Shown here: piece by piece, positions 36,274-49,006 of the stretch | How the letters are laid out: each line of letters starts with the position of its first letter | How positions within the stretch are numbered: position 1 is the stretch's first letter | Origin: Rhynchospora pubera | Lineage: Eukaryota; Streptophyta; Magnoliopsida; Poales; Cyperaceae | Assembly (NCBI GenBank): GCA_028095005.1 | Contig: CM051460.1 | Location: 18,089,501 to 18,153,500 of the forward strand | DNA: 64,000 bases | Direction of reading: 5' to 3' | Translations under genes and position numbers: made by a program | Notes under the pieces: model-generated | The model's database searches: none | Told to the model about the DNA's origin: nothing | The model's input: the letters and a program-made list of their open reading frames with translations, nothing else

Positions 36274-39200
36274 AAAAAAAGAACCGAAACATTATATTGA
36301 GCTATAAAGGAACCCACAAAGTGCCTCTGATAATTGTGCGATTATGTTCAGTAACACTAGGCAAAAAAGTTCAATAGTTTGCCTTCTTAGGAAACACGTC
36401 AGATTATCATCTATGACCTTGCAAGTTGCAAAACAAGGTATTGGTGTCACTGCATATATTTTGTGAAAGATCTCCATATGCCTCTTGGCATAAGTGGGAA
36501 GGAACTACTGCCAAAGTTCTAAGTTCTAACAGTAGAAAATGAATGAAGAAAAGTAGGGATTGAAATAACCACGGTACACAGAGACTTCAATTGGCTCCGT
36601 TGAATTCATTAAATTACCAGATCAAAAACCAGTAAATACATCTGTCCAACTCATTGTGTTACATACATCCCTTGTCATAAATAAAAATAAATTTGTAGTT
36701 CAGAGACCAAAATAATAGAAGCTATCTCACATAATAGCATGAAGTTGTGGTTCAAGAGCCCACCATCACAGGTATGTGTTTTATTATATGATTATTCCCA
36801 CTTCTGATAAATAAGGATATTTACATGCTCCAAATAAGGTCCAGATTTTATTATATTAAAGGAAATAACATGAATAGATGGGTCAGAATTGAGGCAACCA
36901 ATGTTCACAAAAAAAAAAAAAAAAAACTCTCGGATTCATTTTTTGTTATTTCTTTCTTTCGCACATCATCTCTTTCCTCAATCCTCACTCGAAAAAAGCA
37001 TCAAAACCACTTGTCACTTTGTCAGACTCAGTGGTATTCATTTAATGTGTTCCAAACATACCCTCAGTGATACTATTTTCTCAAAGGAATCAAAACCGCT
37101 TGCCAGACTCAAATTAAGCTTAAAGTGTTCCAAAAATACCCTCAAATCTGCATGCCAGTTTGAGAACCTAAAAAAGAAGCTGTTTTAAATGTGATAGCAG
37201 AAGCAATGTATGTAAGAAAAAGCTCACAAGCACACAGTTTATGCTTGGAAAGAGCAGATAAGGAGAAACTTCTCTAGGTTGAAAATTGAGCTTTCACCCA
37301 ATTTCTCTGACATCTTGTTCTTAACATCAATGATATTAATTTGGTATTTGAACTCCTTTCTAGTATATGAGATATCAGGATCCTAGAAAGCAGCTGTATT
37401 GGTTCTTTGAGGCATCCAAATACATAGCGTATTCAAGAACCTAAGCAAGTTTGTTGTAATGCAGTAGCACACTAGCTTTCTAACAACTGACTGCCTGCAC
37501 CCCCCATTATCCAAACAATACCTCCCAACCATCTACTATTCCAAGGCGATGTTTGCATAATTATTTCAAGGCAAAAGTGTCCCTATAATTAACAAAAACT
37601 GACTTTTGATTTAGTGGATGAAGACAATGTACCTTGAGTACAAGATCACGGTTTTAAACCTGACTAGAAACTCTTGTGAGCTTTGAAAGTTCAGAAGCTT
37701 GCCCACATCTGTATCTCAAAAAACAACCATTTACGCAGCAATTCAATAAATCTTGGTCATCCACATAGCAATTTGAAAATTAAGCAAGTCAGTTGGTATC
37801 TAATTCTGATCAATGATTAGGTATTCTCAAACACCAAATCTGACGTGAAAGATTAAAAACATAGCTATAACATTAGTCTCTTGTTATTTCAATGAGCTTT
37901 AATACCACATTGTCACATTTGTCAAGAATAATAAAATATATGGGAAACATTATCATACCATTGTAAGTATGAAATGATCAAAATTCCACATAAAAACATC
38001 ATCAGAAAGGTTGTTGTTTCTTTCAAGGTACCTCGTAAAACGCATGTTCAGCATGTTAAAATCATCATTATTCTAAAACAGGGACATTATAAAAGGCAAT
38101 GGAAGTCCAGAGATGAGTGACACATATATCAAGGCTACAAAACAAACGAAATGAATCAAATTGAAAATCGATGTTATCATTTATCAAAATGAGGCTCAGA
38201 TTCGCCTTTGTCCAGTCATATTTGTTATTTTACTTCATCTCAGTTTTCTTTTCTCATTCAAATCAAAGTAATTTGGGGACCAAACCTGCTCACAATGGTA
38301 CCCTCTATTAAGAGGCATCCAAACTGCTTAACAGTTCAAGAACCCAAACATAAAAACTGCTTCAAATGCAATCCTGCATATGAGAGAGCAGCTCTTTAAG
38401 CCCCTGATCTGAGTAAACAAAAGAACGGATAAAGCATTTTATTGGATGAATGCAAGTTTCGCTCATCCTGGCAAATCCTATTATGCACATCATCATCGCC
38501 TCTTTTTAAGCACAAAATATATTAAAATGGTGAAAAATCTTCTGGTGCCAACACAATACCAAAAATTAATTAAAATATTCCAATACTTGACATTTTCAAC
38601 AAAATAGTAATTTCAAATATATGTACCAGATTAGGCCAAGGAAAACACAAGATACAACAAAAGCTCCAAAAAAAAATTTATCAAAAGGAAAAAAATTTTA
38701 CCACAAAAAAAAATTATAACCAAAAAGAATACATTGCACACAAAGTCAGCATCTGCTGTGATAGAAGTAACAAGCCACATTAAACATTAATTTTTTTCAG
38801 AGGAACTTCTATTCAATCAAAATCAACCGTCCATATGCAAACAATGGAACAATATTGCCATGACTTCAACGAGAGTCCACAGATCACATTGTCACACTTA
38901 CAATCTTTTCTGGCAATGTTGTTAAATGTGCTGGGCTTAGGAACAAAAAAAGTTGGGTTTTCCATAGCACTAGATAGCAATACTTATCTATATCTGAGGA
39001 CCGAAATATACTTTCAGTAAAATATGATTAAAAAAAAAGTATCAAGTAGATTTAACTGAGGTCCAAGTCCAATTGAGAGGAAGAGGCTTTGAGAATCGCA
39101 CAAACAAGTTCAACTCAACTGTAAACTAGAAAATAGAGAAGGAAAATTACTTCCACAGCAACTTTCCAAATTCCATATGACAGACGAAGTAATTTCCAAT

Positions 39201-39534
39201 GAAAAACTTGTCTGTTTTCTTTTTAATCCCACGCATAGTAATTTTCTGATAAAAGAAAAGGGCTTTTGAAATTCTTACATACAACATAAAAGTCGGTTGT
39301 GAGAGAGAGGAGGCAACCAACTTCCAACAGCACCCTTCCTTTTTCTATTTATTTACACTCTACAGATAAGTAATTGCTGCTATAATATTAATCTCTCTCT
39401 TTTTTCTATTTTCAAGAGGGCAGAGTCAGAGACCAAGGTATTTGGAGTTGCCACTGTGACGCCTTGATGTTCACAGAAGCAACTAGTAACTACTAGAAAT
39501 AGATCAAAGGAGGAGGAGAGAGGAAAATAATGTG
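36274..39534. other. Gene-free stretch
   Basis: About 3.2 kb of AT-rich DNA in which I find no coding exon, RNA gene or clear transposon end. Confidence 0.4.
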
Positions 39535-39886
39535 ATGACTACTATGAGTGATGATGAAATAATGTGATGATTCGGCCACCGTTACGATGAAATAAATTGA
39601 TGATCTGGATTTTATGGAATCAATTTTGGACTAGTGTGACGTGACTCGTGAGAGAGGAAAAAGAATTGTGGTCAAGAAAAAAATTATATATCACAGTTTG
39701 CATTGTCGTTGTCCATTTCTCTAATTAAGTATCTATTAAATATTAATCATCATTATTTGTTTAGTAGAGAATATGATAGTTGTTAATAATAAATAAAGTA
39801 TCTATCAATTATAATTTTAAGATTTTAAAATGTAATGTTTTATTGCTAGTAATATCATTTTTATAGATAATTGGAGGAAAAAAATT

Positions 39887-40522
39887 AGTGTTCTCCAATC
39901 GTGCGTGCCGTGTCATGTCGTGTCAAACACGATCGTGTTAGAGTCTCATATCGTGTTGACACGAACTACTTTTTAACTGTGTCGTGTCGTGCTTAGTGGT
40001 GAGAAGAGGTAATACGACACGCATTCTGACACGACACGACTGACACGATCGTGTCTTGTTGTCGTGTTGAAACGTCATGTTAGTGGTGTCAAGTCAGATT
40101 ATTTTATTATTTTTTAAATTAAAAATAAAAATTAAGAAAAAAATTACTAAACGTTATAATTTATTATGTAATTAAGTTTAAATTTTTATTAATATTTTTT
40201 ATAAAAAATAATAATTAAATTAGAACAATATTATGATTTAAATGACGGTAAATAATATGATGTGGTATTATAAATTAAAAATAAATTATTAATTTTGCTT
40301 AAATAATCAACATTAATAATTAAATTTGTGTTGAGGTGTCGTGTTAATTCGTGTTCGTGTCGTGTTGCGTGTCGAATCGTGTCGCGTTGAATCGTGTCAA
40401 ACTTTCTAATGTTCCAACACGACACGATTATGACATGACACGCCGTGTCGTGCCAATTTTGTATTCGTGTCGCATCGTGTCGTGTCAACACGCACATCGT
40501 GTCGTGCCATTTTGGAGACACT
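39887..40522. mobile_element. CACGACACG-rich MITE in the left arm
   Basis: The ends are AGTGTTCTCCAATCGTGCG and (inverted) AGTGTCTCCAAAATGGCACG. Both subterminal regions consist of overlapping CACGACACG/CGTGTCGTG words around an AT-rich centre. No clear target duplication is seen; superfamily not assigned. Confidence 0.55.
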
Positions 40523-41030
40523 AAAAAAATGTATGACGGGCCAGTAAAAAAACAGAAGAAAGTTTCTATAGGTAACAAATGTACATAAAATAGATGAGGC
40601 GGGTCTATTAATTAAAATTGGAAATGCTCGTGGAATCATGTGAGTTGTATTCTTGGTTCCATGTCTTGACAAGCTATGTTTAGTATGAATTTAAATTTAA
40701 TAAGAAGTAAGATAATATTTTTAATTAATAAAAGATTGTTAATCGTAAAAGGATCATAATTTCTATTGTCAATTTTGACAAATCACTTTAACATATTAGA
40801 AAGATTTGCAAAGCACAAAACTTGCAAATTTTTTTATATCACTTTTTGAATTAAAAATCTTTTTATTCTAAAATTATTTCACTTATGAAAATGCACACAA
40901 TTTACAATTTACCTATTTTTGTCAGAAACAATTTGTATTCAAATTATTGGAAGAATCATCGATTACAAAAAAATGTTTACCATCAACCATATTTTCTAAA
41001 AAAAAATATGACGTTAACATACATTTTTTT

Positions 41031-41746
41031 AGTGTCTCCAAAATGGCACGACACGATCGTATTGGCACGACAAGATGTGCGTGTTGGCACGATACGATGT
41101 GTGTGTTGGCACGACACGATGTGCGTGTTGACACGACACGACGCGACACGAATACAAAATTGACACGGCACGACGTGTCATGTCATAATCATGTCGTGTT
41201 GGAACATTAGAAAGTTTGACACGATTCAACACGACACGATTCGACACGCAACACGACACGAACACGAATTAACACGACACCTCAATACAAATTTAATTAT
41301 TAATGTTGATTATTTAAGCAAAATTAATAATTTATTTTCAATTTATAATACCACATCATTTAAATCATAATATTGTTCTAATTTAATTATTATTTTTTAT
41401 AAAAAAATATTAATAAAAACTTTAAACTTAATTACATAATAAATTATAACGTTTAGTAATTTTTTTCTTAATTTTTATTTTTAATTTAAAAAATAATAAA
41501 ATAATCTGACGTGATTTGACACTACTAACACGACGTTTCAACACGACACGACACGATCGTGTCAGTCGTGTCGTGTCAGAATGCGTGTCGTGTCAGAATG
41601 TGTGTTGTGTTGTCTCTTCTCACCACTAAGCACGACATGACACGATTAAAAAAGTAGTTCGTGTCAACACGACACGATACGACACGAGACTCTAACACGA
41701 TCGTGTTTGACACGACATGACACGGCACGCACGATTGGAGAACACT
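41031..41746. mobile_element. CACGACACG-rich MITE in the right arm (inverted copy)
   Basis: Inverted counterpart of the copy at 39,887-40,522 with the same ends. Its inner subterminal part is expanded by tandem copies of a ~20-bp word ending GTGCGTGTTGGCACGA. Confidence 0.55.
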
Positions 41747-42096
41747 AATTTTTTCCTCCAATTATCTATAAAAATGATATTACTAGCAATAAAACATTGC
41801 ATTTTAAAATCATAAAATTATAACTGATAGATACTTTATTTATTATTAACAACTATCATATTCTCTACTAAACAAATAATGATGATTAATATTTAATAGA
41901 TACTTAATTAGACAAATGGACAACGAAAATGCAAATTGTGATATATAATTTTTTTCCTGACCATAATTCTTTTTCCTCTCTCACGAGTCACGTCACACTA
42001 GTCCAAAATTGGTTCCATAAAATCCGGATCATCACTTTATTTCATCATAACAGTGGCCGAATCATCATTTATTTCATCAGCACTCATAGTCGTCAT

Positions 42097-42297
42097 TTGG
42101 ATTGACGATCCAAATTTGGATCGTCGTTTGAAATGACGATGCAAGTTTGGATCGTCATTCCGGATGACGATCCAAGGGTTTTGTGATTTCGTCAATTGGA
42201 ATGACGATCCAGCGATGTTAATTTTAAAATTTTGAATTTTTAACTATTATTATCGAAATTAGATTGAACAGTAAAGTTAGTATTAATTTTTTCGGGG
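42097..42297. mobile_element. Relic right end of the 58-63 kb element family
   Basis: Three decayed copies of the TTGGATCGTCA...TGACGATCCAA unit are followed by TTTCGTCAATTGGAATGACG, ATCCAGCGATGTTA, a TATTATCGAAATTA block and a TTTTTTTCGG-like end. This is the same order as the right end of the element at 63,544-63,753. The left partner was not found. Confidence 0.6.
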
Positions 42298-42978
42298 AGA
42301 AATGAGATTTGTAGGCGGGGCTTCATTTTCTTCTGTGCGGCCCTAAAAAAGAGATGACAATTGGGCCGAACCGTAGAATTATGACCGAACAGGATCCTCG
42401 ACAGCTATGTTGCACGGGTGCGGGTGCGGGTGTCATATCGGATACAATGCGGGTGCGGGGATTTGTCATTTTTAAAAAAATTAGGATACGGCAGTATATA
42501 TAAAATAATTAAAATAATAGATTTTATAATAAAAAAAACTAATTCATATATTTTATTAATATATTGTTATTAACATTATATTATAATCATTTAATTTATA
42601 TTGAAAAATTTAACAATTAATAATATTATGCAACAATATAATTAAGTTTAACGCATTATGTTATTAATTGTTAATAATATAGCCTAACTATGGCATTTTA
42701 TGTCCGAGTATTAATATATCCAACTCATTTTCGATATTAATGGCCAATGCAGTCCAGCCCAATAAGCACTGTTTTGTCCGGTTTTGAAATAAGATTTTAG
42801 TCCCACAATTATTATAGAACCTACACATAGACAAATATAAGGCTTGAGCTGTGCATTGTAACGTAATTTATTGAATTGCACATGGGCGCGAGTGAGCGTG
42901 GGAGTCCAGATACGCGAATCTCACAAGTATCGGCGATCGTATCCAATGATCAAAGTAAATAAAATATTCAGATACGCT

Positions 42979-43330
42979 ACCGGTAAACAGTCCTTTCCTT
43001 TTTTTTAATTTAAAAATGTAAAAATTCAAATGCTGAATTCAAACCGTTCTTGTTTAATTTTATGGACGATGCGTTTTCATATAAACTTTTATAAAATTTT
43101 GAGTCGATTTAATACTTGATTAAGTTAATCAGAATTATTCGATGATAGTTAACCAGGTTCGTTCATTTGTTGACTACTTGATCTAGTATGAAATCAACTC
43201 CAAAGTTTATAAAACTTATATGAAAACACATCGTCCGTAAAATTGAATAAGATCAATGGATTGGATTCAGCATTTGAATTTTCAAATTTTTAAATTTAAA
43301 AGAAAAAAGAAAATGACTGTTTGGTACCGT
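42979..43330. mobile_element. MITE with ~140-bp inverted arms
   Basis: Left ACCGGTAAACAGTC and right GACTGTTTGGTACCGT, with inner pairs such as AAATTCAAATGCTGAATTCA and GGACGATGCGTTTTCATATAA. Strongly palindromic and non-coding. The superfamily is uncertain. The stretch from 42,400 to 42,975 before it carries GCGGGTGCGGGTG and GGATACGATC words at opposite ends and may be another degenerate repeat. Confidence 0.55.
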
Positions 43331-43382
43331 CCTTTTGAGGACTGTCGAAGATCTTGTTCGGAATTATGACTCATAAGACGTT

Positions 43383-46300
43383 TAGGCCTGTTTAACGTTA
43401 ATAACGGAAATGGAATGAGGTGTTTCTGTTATACGTTACGTATAATGAACGAATAGTTAACGTTTGACGTTCTGTTATGAGGAACGGTATGCATTTGTTT
43501 TCAGTTTCCGTTCCGTGGACGTTAAATGAATTTAACATTGATAACGTTAAACCTATTTGGCCTCGCAATATCTTAAAAGAAAGGTAATTTTTCATACATT
43601 GACATTTGTAAAGCAGCCACAAATATGTTCATACATTGACAACTTCTCTAGTAAACATGCCAGTCTAGTCTCTAGAAATACAACTTGTTTAGTAAGCATA
43701 ACACAGTTCACAAATTATAGAATACAACTTATCTCAAATTACAACTTGCAACTTTGCAAACAGACAACAGTCACAAACTACAAACTGCAACTCAAAAAGC
43801 AGTCACAAATACTCACAAAATATAGAAACATGTCAAAGTTGCTTGCTTAGTTACTGAAACAACCAAACACTCACTCACTCACTCTAATCCCAAATATATT
43901 TTTTCTCAGAAATCTTTCTCAGCCATTGAGACAGTAAAATAATTAAAAACATAATTATCATTATAGAAAATAATTGTTTTATGATCAAAGGAGCAATAAA
44001 AAGATTGGTTGAACCAACAACTAGAAAGATAACATTGAACAATTGATGCAACAATAAATTAGAACATATAACATCTCCGAATAAACTAGTAGCAAAAGAA
44101 TCTTACTAGACAAACTGACAAGGTCACACCCACACAACTTCATCAACCACTTGCTGCAGTGCCACAAATAGTGTCATCACTAGGCACATCTTAAATACTT
44201 GAACATATAACATCTCTGAATAATCCACCATGTTCTGCATTTATAATCCAACTAATTGGACTCTCATTTATAATACAACACTTCAACAATTGATGCAACA
44301 ATACACTAGAAAATATGACATATGGTAAAGTTAAAAATGAAATACCTATAACTGAAGCACTCAACCAATTATGTGCACATACCAATGCTTCAAGACTCTC
44401 ATCATTTAGAGAGCTTCTAATTGGATTGAGAATTCTACCAGCTATACTAGAGCATGATTCTGAGGCCACGGTTGAAATTGCGATAGTCAAGATATCCCTT
44501 GATAATTTGGCCATGTTGGGATACTTAGCAGCCTTTAGTTTCCACCATGTTAGGATCTCAAAATCTATATTCAAATTTTTTCCATCTAGGCCATGAGATA
44601 GATACTCTTCCAACTCAGATTTTGTTGGCTCAGCATTCCTCTTTCCACTTAAATAACTCTATAACCCAATCCTTGTATAACTAATGCCACTTGATGAAGT
44701 AGAGACAGTTGACCTATCAAATGAAGTTCATAATTGATCAGATTCATAATTGAGATGTTAACTTGATTGTGAGTTGATCAGATTCATAATTGAGATTATA
44801 ATAATTGAAGTACCACATTTGTGCAGTTGAGATGTTAGCTTGGTTGTGACTCTCTTTGGGATATGCATGTTGTTGTACTAAACGTCTCTAGGTTTGTCGA
44901 TTACAAAACAATATCATTTGGCATTTAACAATCTTCTTTGAGTTTTATAGGAAGAAGATGCAATTTATGAAGACTTGGATAAAAACTTTAAGAAATATCA
45001 AGATCAAGTCTTTGGAGAGCTTGTAGGCTAGTTTAGACTAGGATAGAAGGTATACTTTAGTCCTTATTTATCCTTGAAATGGTCTAGATAGCGAAAAGCT
45101 CAATATACCAGCAAAATTCTATTTTCTGTGACCCAGCGTCGTACAACACTGAATAGCGACACACAACGCTGAGCAACTTCGTTGTACAACGCTATAAAAA
45201 AAGACTTCAGAAAATTTCCTGAGTACCGTTGTGCAACGGCATATAGCGTTGCATAACGCCACAAAAATCTCATGTCTCCTCCACTGCTCAGACAGCGTTG
45301 TCCCATGTAAAACCCATGCAAACAGCTGTTTTTACATGCAAAGTTGCAGGCAACGTTAAACAACGTCTTTCAGCATTGTGTAACGTTTGCGTTGTGTGAC
45401 GGTATATAGTGTTGTACAACGCTCTGTTGAATCTGTCAGAATTGTTCCCTTTGTCTTCCTTTAACATTGTGTAACGCTATTCAGTGGCAAGCAACGCTCT
45501 AACAATTTCCAAGGGAATTGTCGGAGCTTTCCTTTGGTTGTACACTCCTTTGTTGTGCGACGACAAATAGCGTTGCACAACGCTCTGACAGACCAACGGC
45601 TATATTAACTAGCCGTTAGAATTTACAACGGTCATATTCCAGCGTTGTACAACGCTATTCAGTGGCAAGCAACGCTGAGTATTGTTTTTGCTGGTAAACT
45701 GCTCTTTCCGGGCCCTATATATATCCACCCTTTGTTCTCTCTTTTTAGAGGGTTTTGCTTTGCAAAATTAGACCAGAATTGAGCCTTTGAGCACAGGGAT
45801 ATTCTCCCACTTGAGCTTTTCATAGCTAGACCATCTTGAGAGATTTAGTAGCCTCAAACACCACCGTCCCAATATTGTCGCTAGGTGTAGGTTGGAATAG
45901 GTTGAGAGCTCTTCTCCTTTGAGGCGTTGTGCCAATTGAGTTAGGCCGATTCACCTCGGTTACTTGGTGTAAGAGGTGATTCGGTTCGAAGTTGTAGACC
46001 CGTTCTTATTGGAATTGAACGGAGCGCGTCCTTGTGTGGTAACGAAACTCCCAGAGACGTACGACTAAGGCTAGCCTTTCCTAGCGGGTCGGAACTCCGG
46101 AATCATATGGAGTGTTCAATTTCTCTCTCTCTTTTTCTCTTTATTATCTTGCTATACTTGAATTGTTTGTGTGCTTGCTTGTATTGGGTACCAATTAAAT
46201 TGTGTTAGAATAGTTCATACCAAACCAGTCCAAAACCTCAATTGCTTCCGCTAAACCTTGGTTAAACCGCCTCCTTTAGGGACAACACATGTGAGTACTC

Positions 46301-46697
46301 CTTTAATAATTAGTTTAAGCAAGCCTTTAGGTTTGTCATGAACCTAAGTCATTCTTCTGGATGCAATATTTTAAAGTAGTACTCAACCACATCTAGTTTT
46401 CACCTTGGGTACAGAACAAGCAACAGCTAACACAACATTTTCAGCCCTCTAATACTTGTCCCGCTTCTTTAACATTTCTTTACTCATATCAACAACAAGT
46501 GGATAGGCAATAGTAGACATTTTCATAAGAGTAAGATACACCTCACAATATTTTAAAAAGAATAAATTCAATGTGGGGTATTTTGTGCCACTCAATTTGT
46601 TGGCCATATCATAGAACAGTTTTAAGTGGCACGCCAATGCTTTTACATGCTCCCAGTTTAGGGCTGATGGGAATAATTCAAAGTTAGAATCACTCAA
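43383..46697 (-). pseudogene. Decayed hAT transposase, split by a solo LTR
   Basis: On the minus strand, 46,697-46,449 encodes the middle of a hAT transposase (NWEHVKALACHLKLFYDMAN, then KLSGTKYPTLNLFFLKYCE). The following bases, to about 46,290, still read ENVVLAVACSVPKVKTR with stops. After a 1.4-kb solo LTR, 44,640-44,310 encodes the C-terminal dimerisation domain (ILTWWKLKAAKYPNMAKLSR, STVASESCSSIAGRILNPIR, LEALVCAHNWL). The probable 3' end of the element starts at 43,383 with TAGGCCTGTTTAACG, followed by GTTAACG-rich subterminal DNA. The N-terminal BED finger and the other terminus were not found. Stops, the LTR and internal duplication make it non-functional. It belongs to the superfamily whose MITEs occur elsewhere in the window. 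Confidence 0.75.
44871..46287 (+). mobile_element. Ty1/copia-type solo LTR
   Basis: It begins TGTTGTACTAAACG and ends AGGGACAACA, flanked by a perfect 5-bp repeat CATGT (44,866-44,870 and 46,288-46,292). The U3 part (about 45,110-45,680) holds many GTTGTACAAC palindromes, including AGCGTTGTACAACGCT. A TATA-like CTATATATATCC at 45,715 precedes the R/U5 part. No internal region remains, so it is a product of LTR-LTR recombination. It interrupts the hAT transposase relic. Confidence 0.85.
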
Positions 46698-46950
46698 GGC
46701 ATACCTATTATACTAATAACATCCTTCAAGGCCAAAACAAGATCAAGCATTAAGCTTCTACATGTTTCCAATCTAGGGCTGATGGGAATAATTCAAAGTT
46801 AGAATCACACAAGGCATACCTACTAATAATATTTTTCAAGGCCAAAGCAAGATCAAGCATTAAGCTTCTACATGTTCCCAGTCTAGGGCTGATGGGAATA
46901 ATTCAAAATTAAAATCACTCAAGGCATATCTACTAATACCTACTAAGAGA
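46645..46950. repeat. Three tandem ~112-bp copies within the hAT relic
   Basis: The unit begins ACATG-x-TcCCAgTcTAGGG and contains GCTGATGGGAATAATTCAAA and CAAGGCCAAAGCAAGATCAA. Copies start at 46,645, 46,760 and 46,870 (periods 115 and 110). It duplicates part of the hAT coding region. Confidence 0.75.
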
Positions 46951-48115
46951 GACGTGATAAAGATTAAACATCAAAACTTCCATTTAATAATCGATTTTGT
47001 AAAACTTTAAAAGTTTTAATCTACTCTTTTCCAAATTTCTAAATGAAAAACTATTGACTTGAAAATTTTAATTAAACTTTCTATACATTTGTAGAGAGCT
47101 GCAAACTTAAGGTTCACATTATTTTACTTGTAATTTAACACCATATTTTAATAGTTCTTTTTTTAAAAAAAATTCACTTATTTTTATTTTTTATTTGTTT
47201 TATATACCAATGTGATATTAGTTTCCCCTACGCTTGGTTGAAAGTGTATATATATATATATATATTGAAATCTTCTCCAAATTGCTACGTTTTGTGTAAT
47301 AAAATTTCTCTCTCGAAAATAACTAAATAAGTCGTGACATTACATGAGTGTTTCTCTCCACAATTAAAGTGTGACATCGCAGCATAACATGTATGCCTTC
47401 AAATTTTGTTGGTGTGTAGTTTAGTAATTATTTAAGGCTCCGTTAGGATAAGGTGTGGGAAGAAGGGAAGAAGTATTGGAAAGTGTGTAACTTTGTGAAG
47501 AGTTTGGATTGTTTATAATAAATTTATTTTCTTATTCCCTTCTTCCCAAATAGAATCCAAACGGAGCCTAAGACAACAATTTTTTTTCTCAAAATTGATA
47601 CATGCTGAAAATTTTAAGTAATAGACACTTAATCAGGAACTTTATTCCGTAGCTGCCAGAGGAAATCAAAATATGACACCAATAATTTATTTCAAACACA
47701 TAAAAGGTATTTTCCATTTACGACAAAAAGAATTTAGATTTTAGTAGTTTTTTTAGTCAAAACTACCTTGAATTATTTTTTGATACCGATATTGTATGGC
47801 TTCAAGTTGTGGAATAATGACAATCATTTATTACTGCATAAAACTTCCATTACTTATGTAATGTATATAAGTGAATTAAATTGAAATTTTCATATAATAA
47901 TCAGAAAACGTACCACTCAATACGTGGACAAATACAAATTAAAAATAGTATTACTTCAACAAAAATAAAAATGAACATATAACATGAAAAAAAATCAATA
48001 AAAATATATATATGTTAAGAAATAAATTTATCTTTTAAATTATATGTGACAAAGTTTTTCATTGTCCTCCTTTTCAATATGAATAATCAATTATTATTCT
48101 CGTTGATGCTCTTTT
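46951..48115. other. Gene-free stretch
   Basis: AT-rich DNA with a TA dinucleotide run at about 47,250. It holds one MITE (listed separately). No right terminus for the hAT relic was recognised here. Confidence 0.4.
47436..47568. mobile_element. PIF/Harbinger-type MITE with TAA duplication
   Basis: The ends are GGCTCCGTTAGGAT and ATCCAAACGGAGCC, flanked by TAA on both sides (47,433-47,435 and 47,569-47,571). At 133 bp it is the shortest family copy here and the one that fixes the superfamily through its target duplication. Confidence 0.85.
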
Positions 48116-48403
48116 TTAGGGTAGCCAGGGTTGTTCGCCTAGCTGACGGAGGCTGAGACCGTCGTTGACCCGAGCCCGGATGTCCTTGTATCGCTGCTTA
48201 GGTGATTGGCAGCGCGGATGACTCTTGTCGGAAGAGTAGCTGGGGCGGGGTAGATAAATTTTTGTGTCGACAGTAACTCGTGAGTAGCTGTCATGGCCAT
48301 GGAGTGCCCAGTTGATCCTTTCAAACTCGGCCTCCAAGTTGGAGGCCCAAACTGACTGGATCATAGGTGGCACCAATGAAGAGTAACAAAAAGTTGTCGC
48401 CAT
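48116..48403 (-). pseudogene. CAF1 (CCR4-associated deadenylase) N-terminal fragment, catalytically altered
   Basis: A minus-strand frame from the ATG at 48,403 to TAA at 48,116 (95 aa) contains PPMIQSVWASNLEAEFERIN, which matches the N-terminus of plant CAF1 proteins (IR-x-VW-x2-NLE-x-EF). SPKQRYKDIRARVNDGLSL follows and matches the next conserved stretch. Between them, the family's DTEFPG motif is replaced by VDTKIYLP. The glutamate of the DEDD exonuclease site in that motif is lost, and the rest of the nuclease domain is missing. Its frame is also open further upstream. I infer a dead retro-copy or fragment; an expressed short protein is not excluded. It lies 0.5 kb from a MULE end. Confidence 0.6.
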
Positions 48404-48910
48404 TGAAGAGTAACAGAAAAGAAGAAAAAATATATGTCTCTCGTGGAGATTAACAAGCAATAGACAATAGTCAACAGTCGCAAATGGATCATTGAAAGGT
48501 TTCAAGAAAGAAAAAAAAAACAATTTTTAAATTAGGACGTTAGAGGAAAGATAAATTAACCGATTTGAAATCTTTACTACTTTCCATTTAATCTATTATG
48601 CTAATAATAATCTAGGCTTATTATTCACGGCCGATGTGGGCCCCACATGAATTCACTCTATAGTTACCCAGAGGCGAAGTTAAAAATAGAAGACATGAAT
48701 ATTTCATAAATAAGAATGTTTATTAAAAATATTTACTATTTGATCCCCATATATATTTAATAGAAAATATGCCCGCTAACCTTATATGTGATTGGGCCAA
48801 TTTATTTTTGTTAAAAAAATTAATTAAGTAACAAATTTATAGTATAATATAATTTAAAGCAACCTACGCGACGCAACATCAAATGGTTCTGATGCTTCCA
48901 ATTAATTAAA
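48404..48910. other. Gene-free spacer
   Basis: AT-rich DNA between the CAF1-like fragment and the MULE. Nothing recognised. Confidence 0.4.
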
Positions 48911-49006
48911 GGGATAATTAGACATATACCCCTCAAATTTTCTCCTAATTGAAAATTTCCTCTAATCTTAAAAATTAGATATTTCTCCCTCTAATCATAT
49001 GGATAA

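Larger units (their letters stand above)
39535..42096. repeat. Giant imperfect inverted repeat, ~1-kb arms
   Basis: The left arm 39,535-40,533 is repeated inverted at 41,020-42,096, with a 486-bp unrelated spacer. Outer ends pair as ATGACTACTATGAG with CTCATAGTCGTCAT; inner ends pair as TTTGGAGACACTAAAAAAAT with its inverse. The arms are close matches except that the right arm has extra copies of a GTTGGCACGACACGATGTGC-type minisatellite near 41,060-41,130. Each arm contains one copy of a CACGACACG-rich MITE plus shared flanking DNA, so the whole segment is inverted, not just the MITE. Confidence 0.85.

Noticed and set aside
40231..41265. Many overlapping open frames rich in R, H, D and T
   Set aside because: They come from CACGACACG/CGTGTCGTG repeats in the MITEs, which are open in several frames on both strands.
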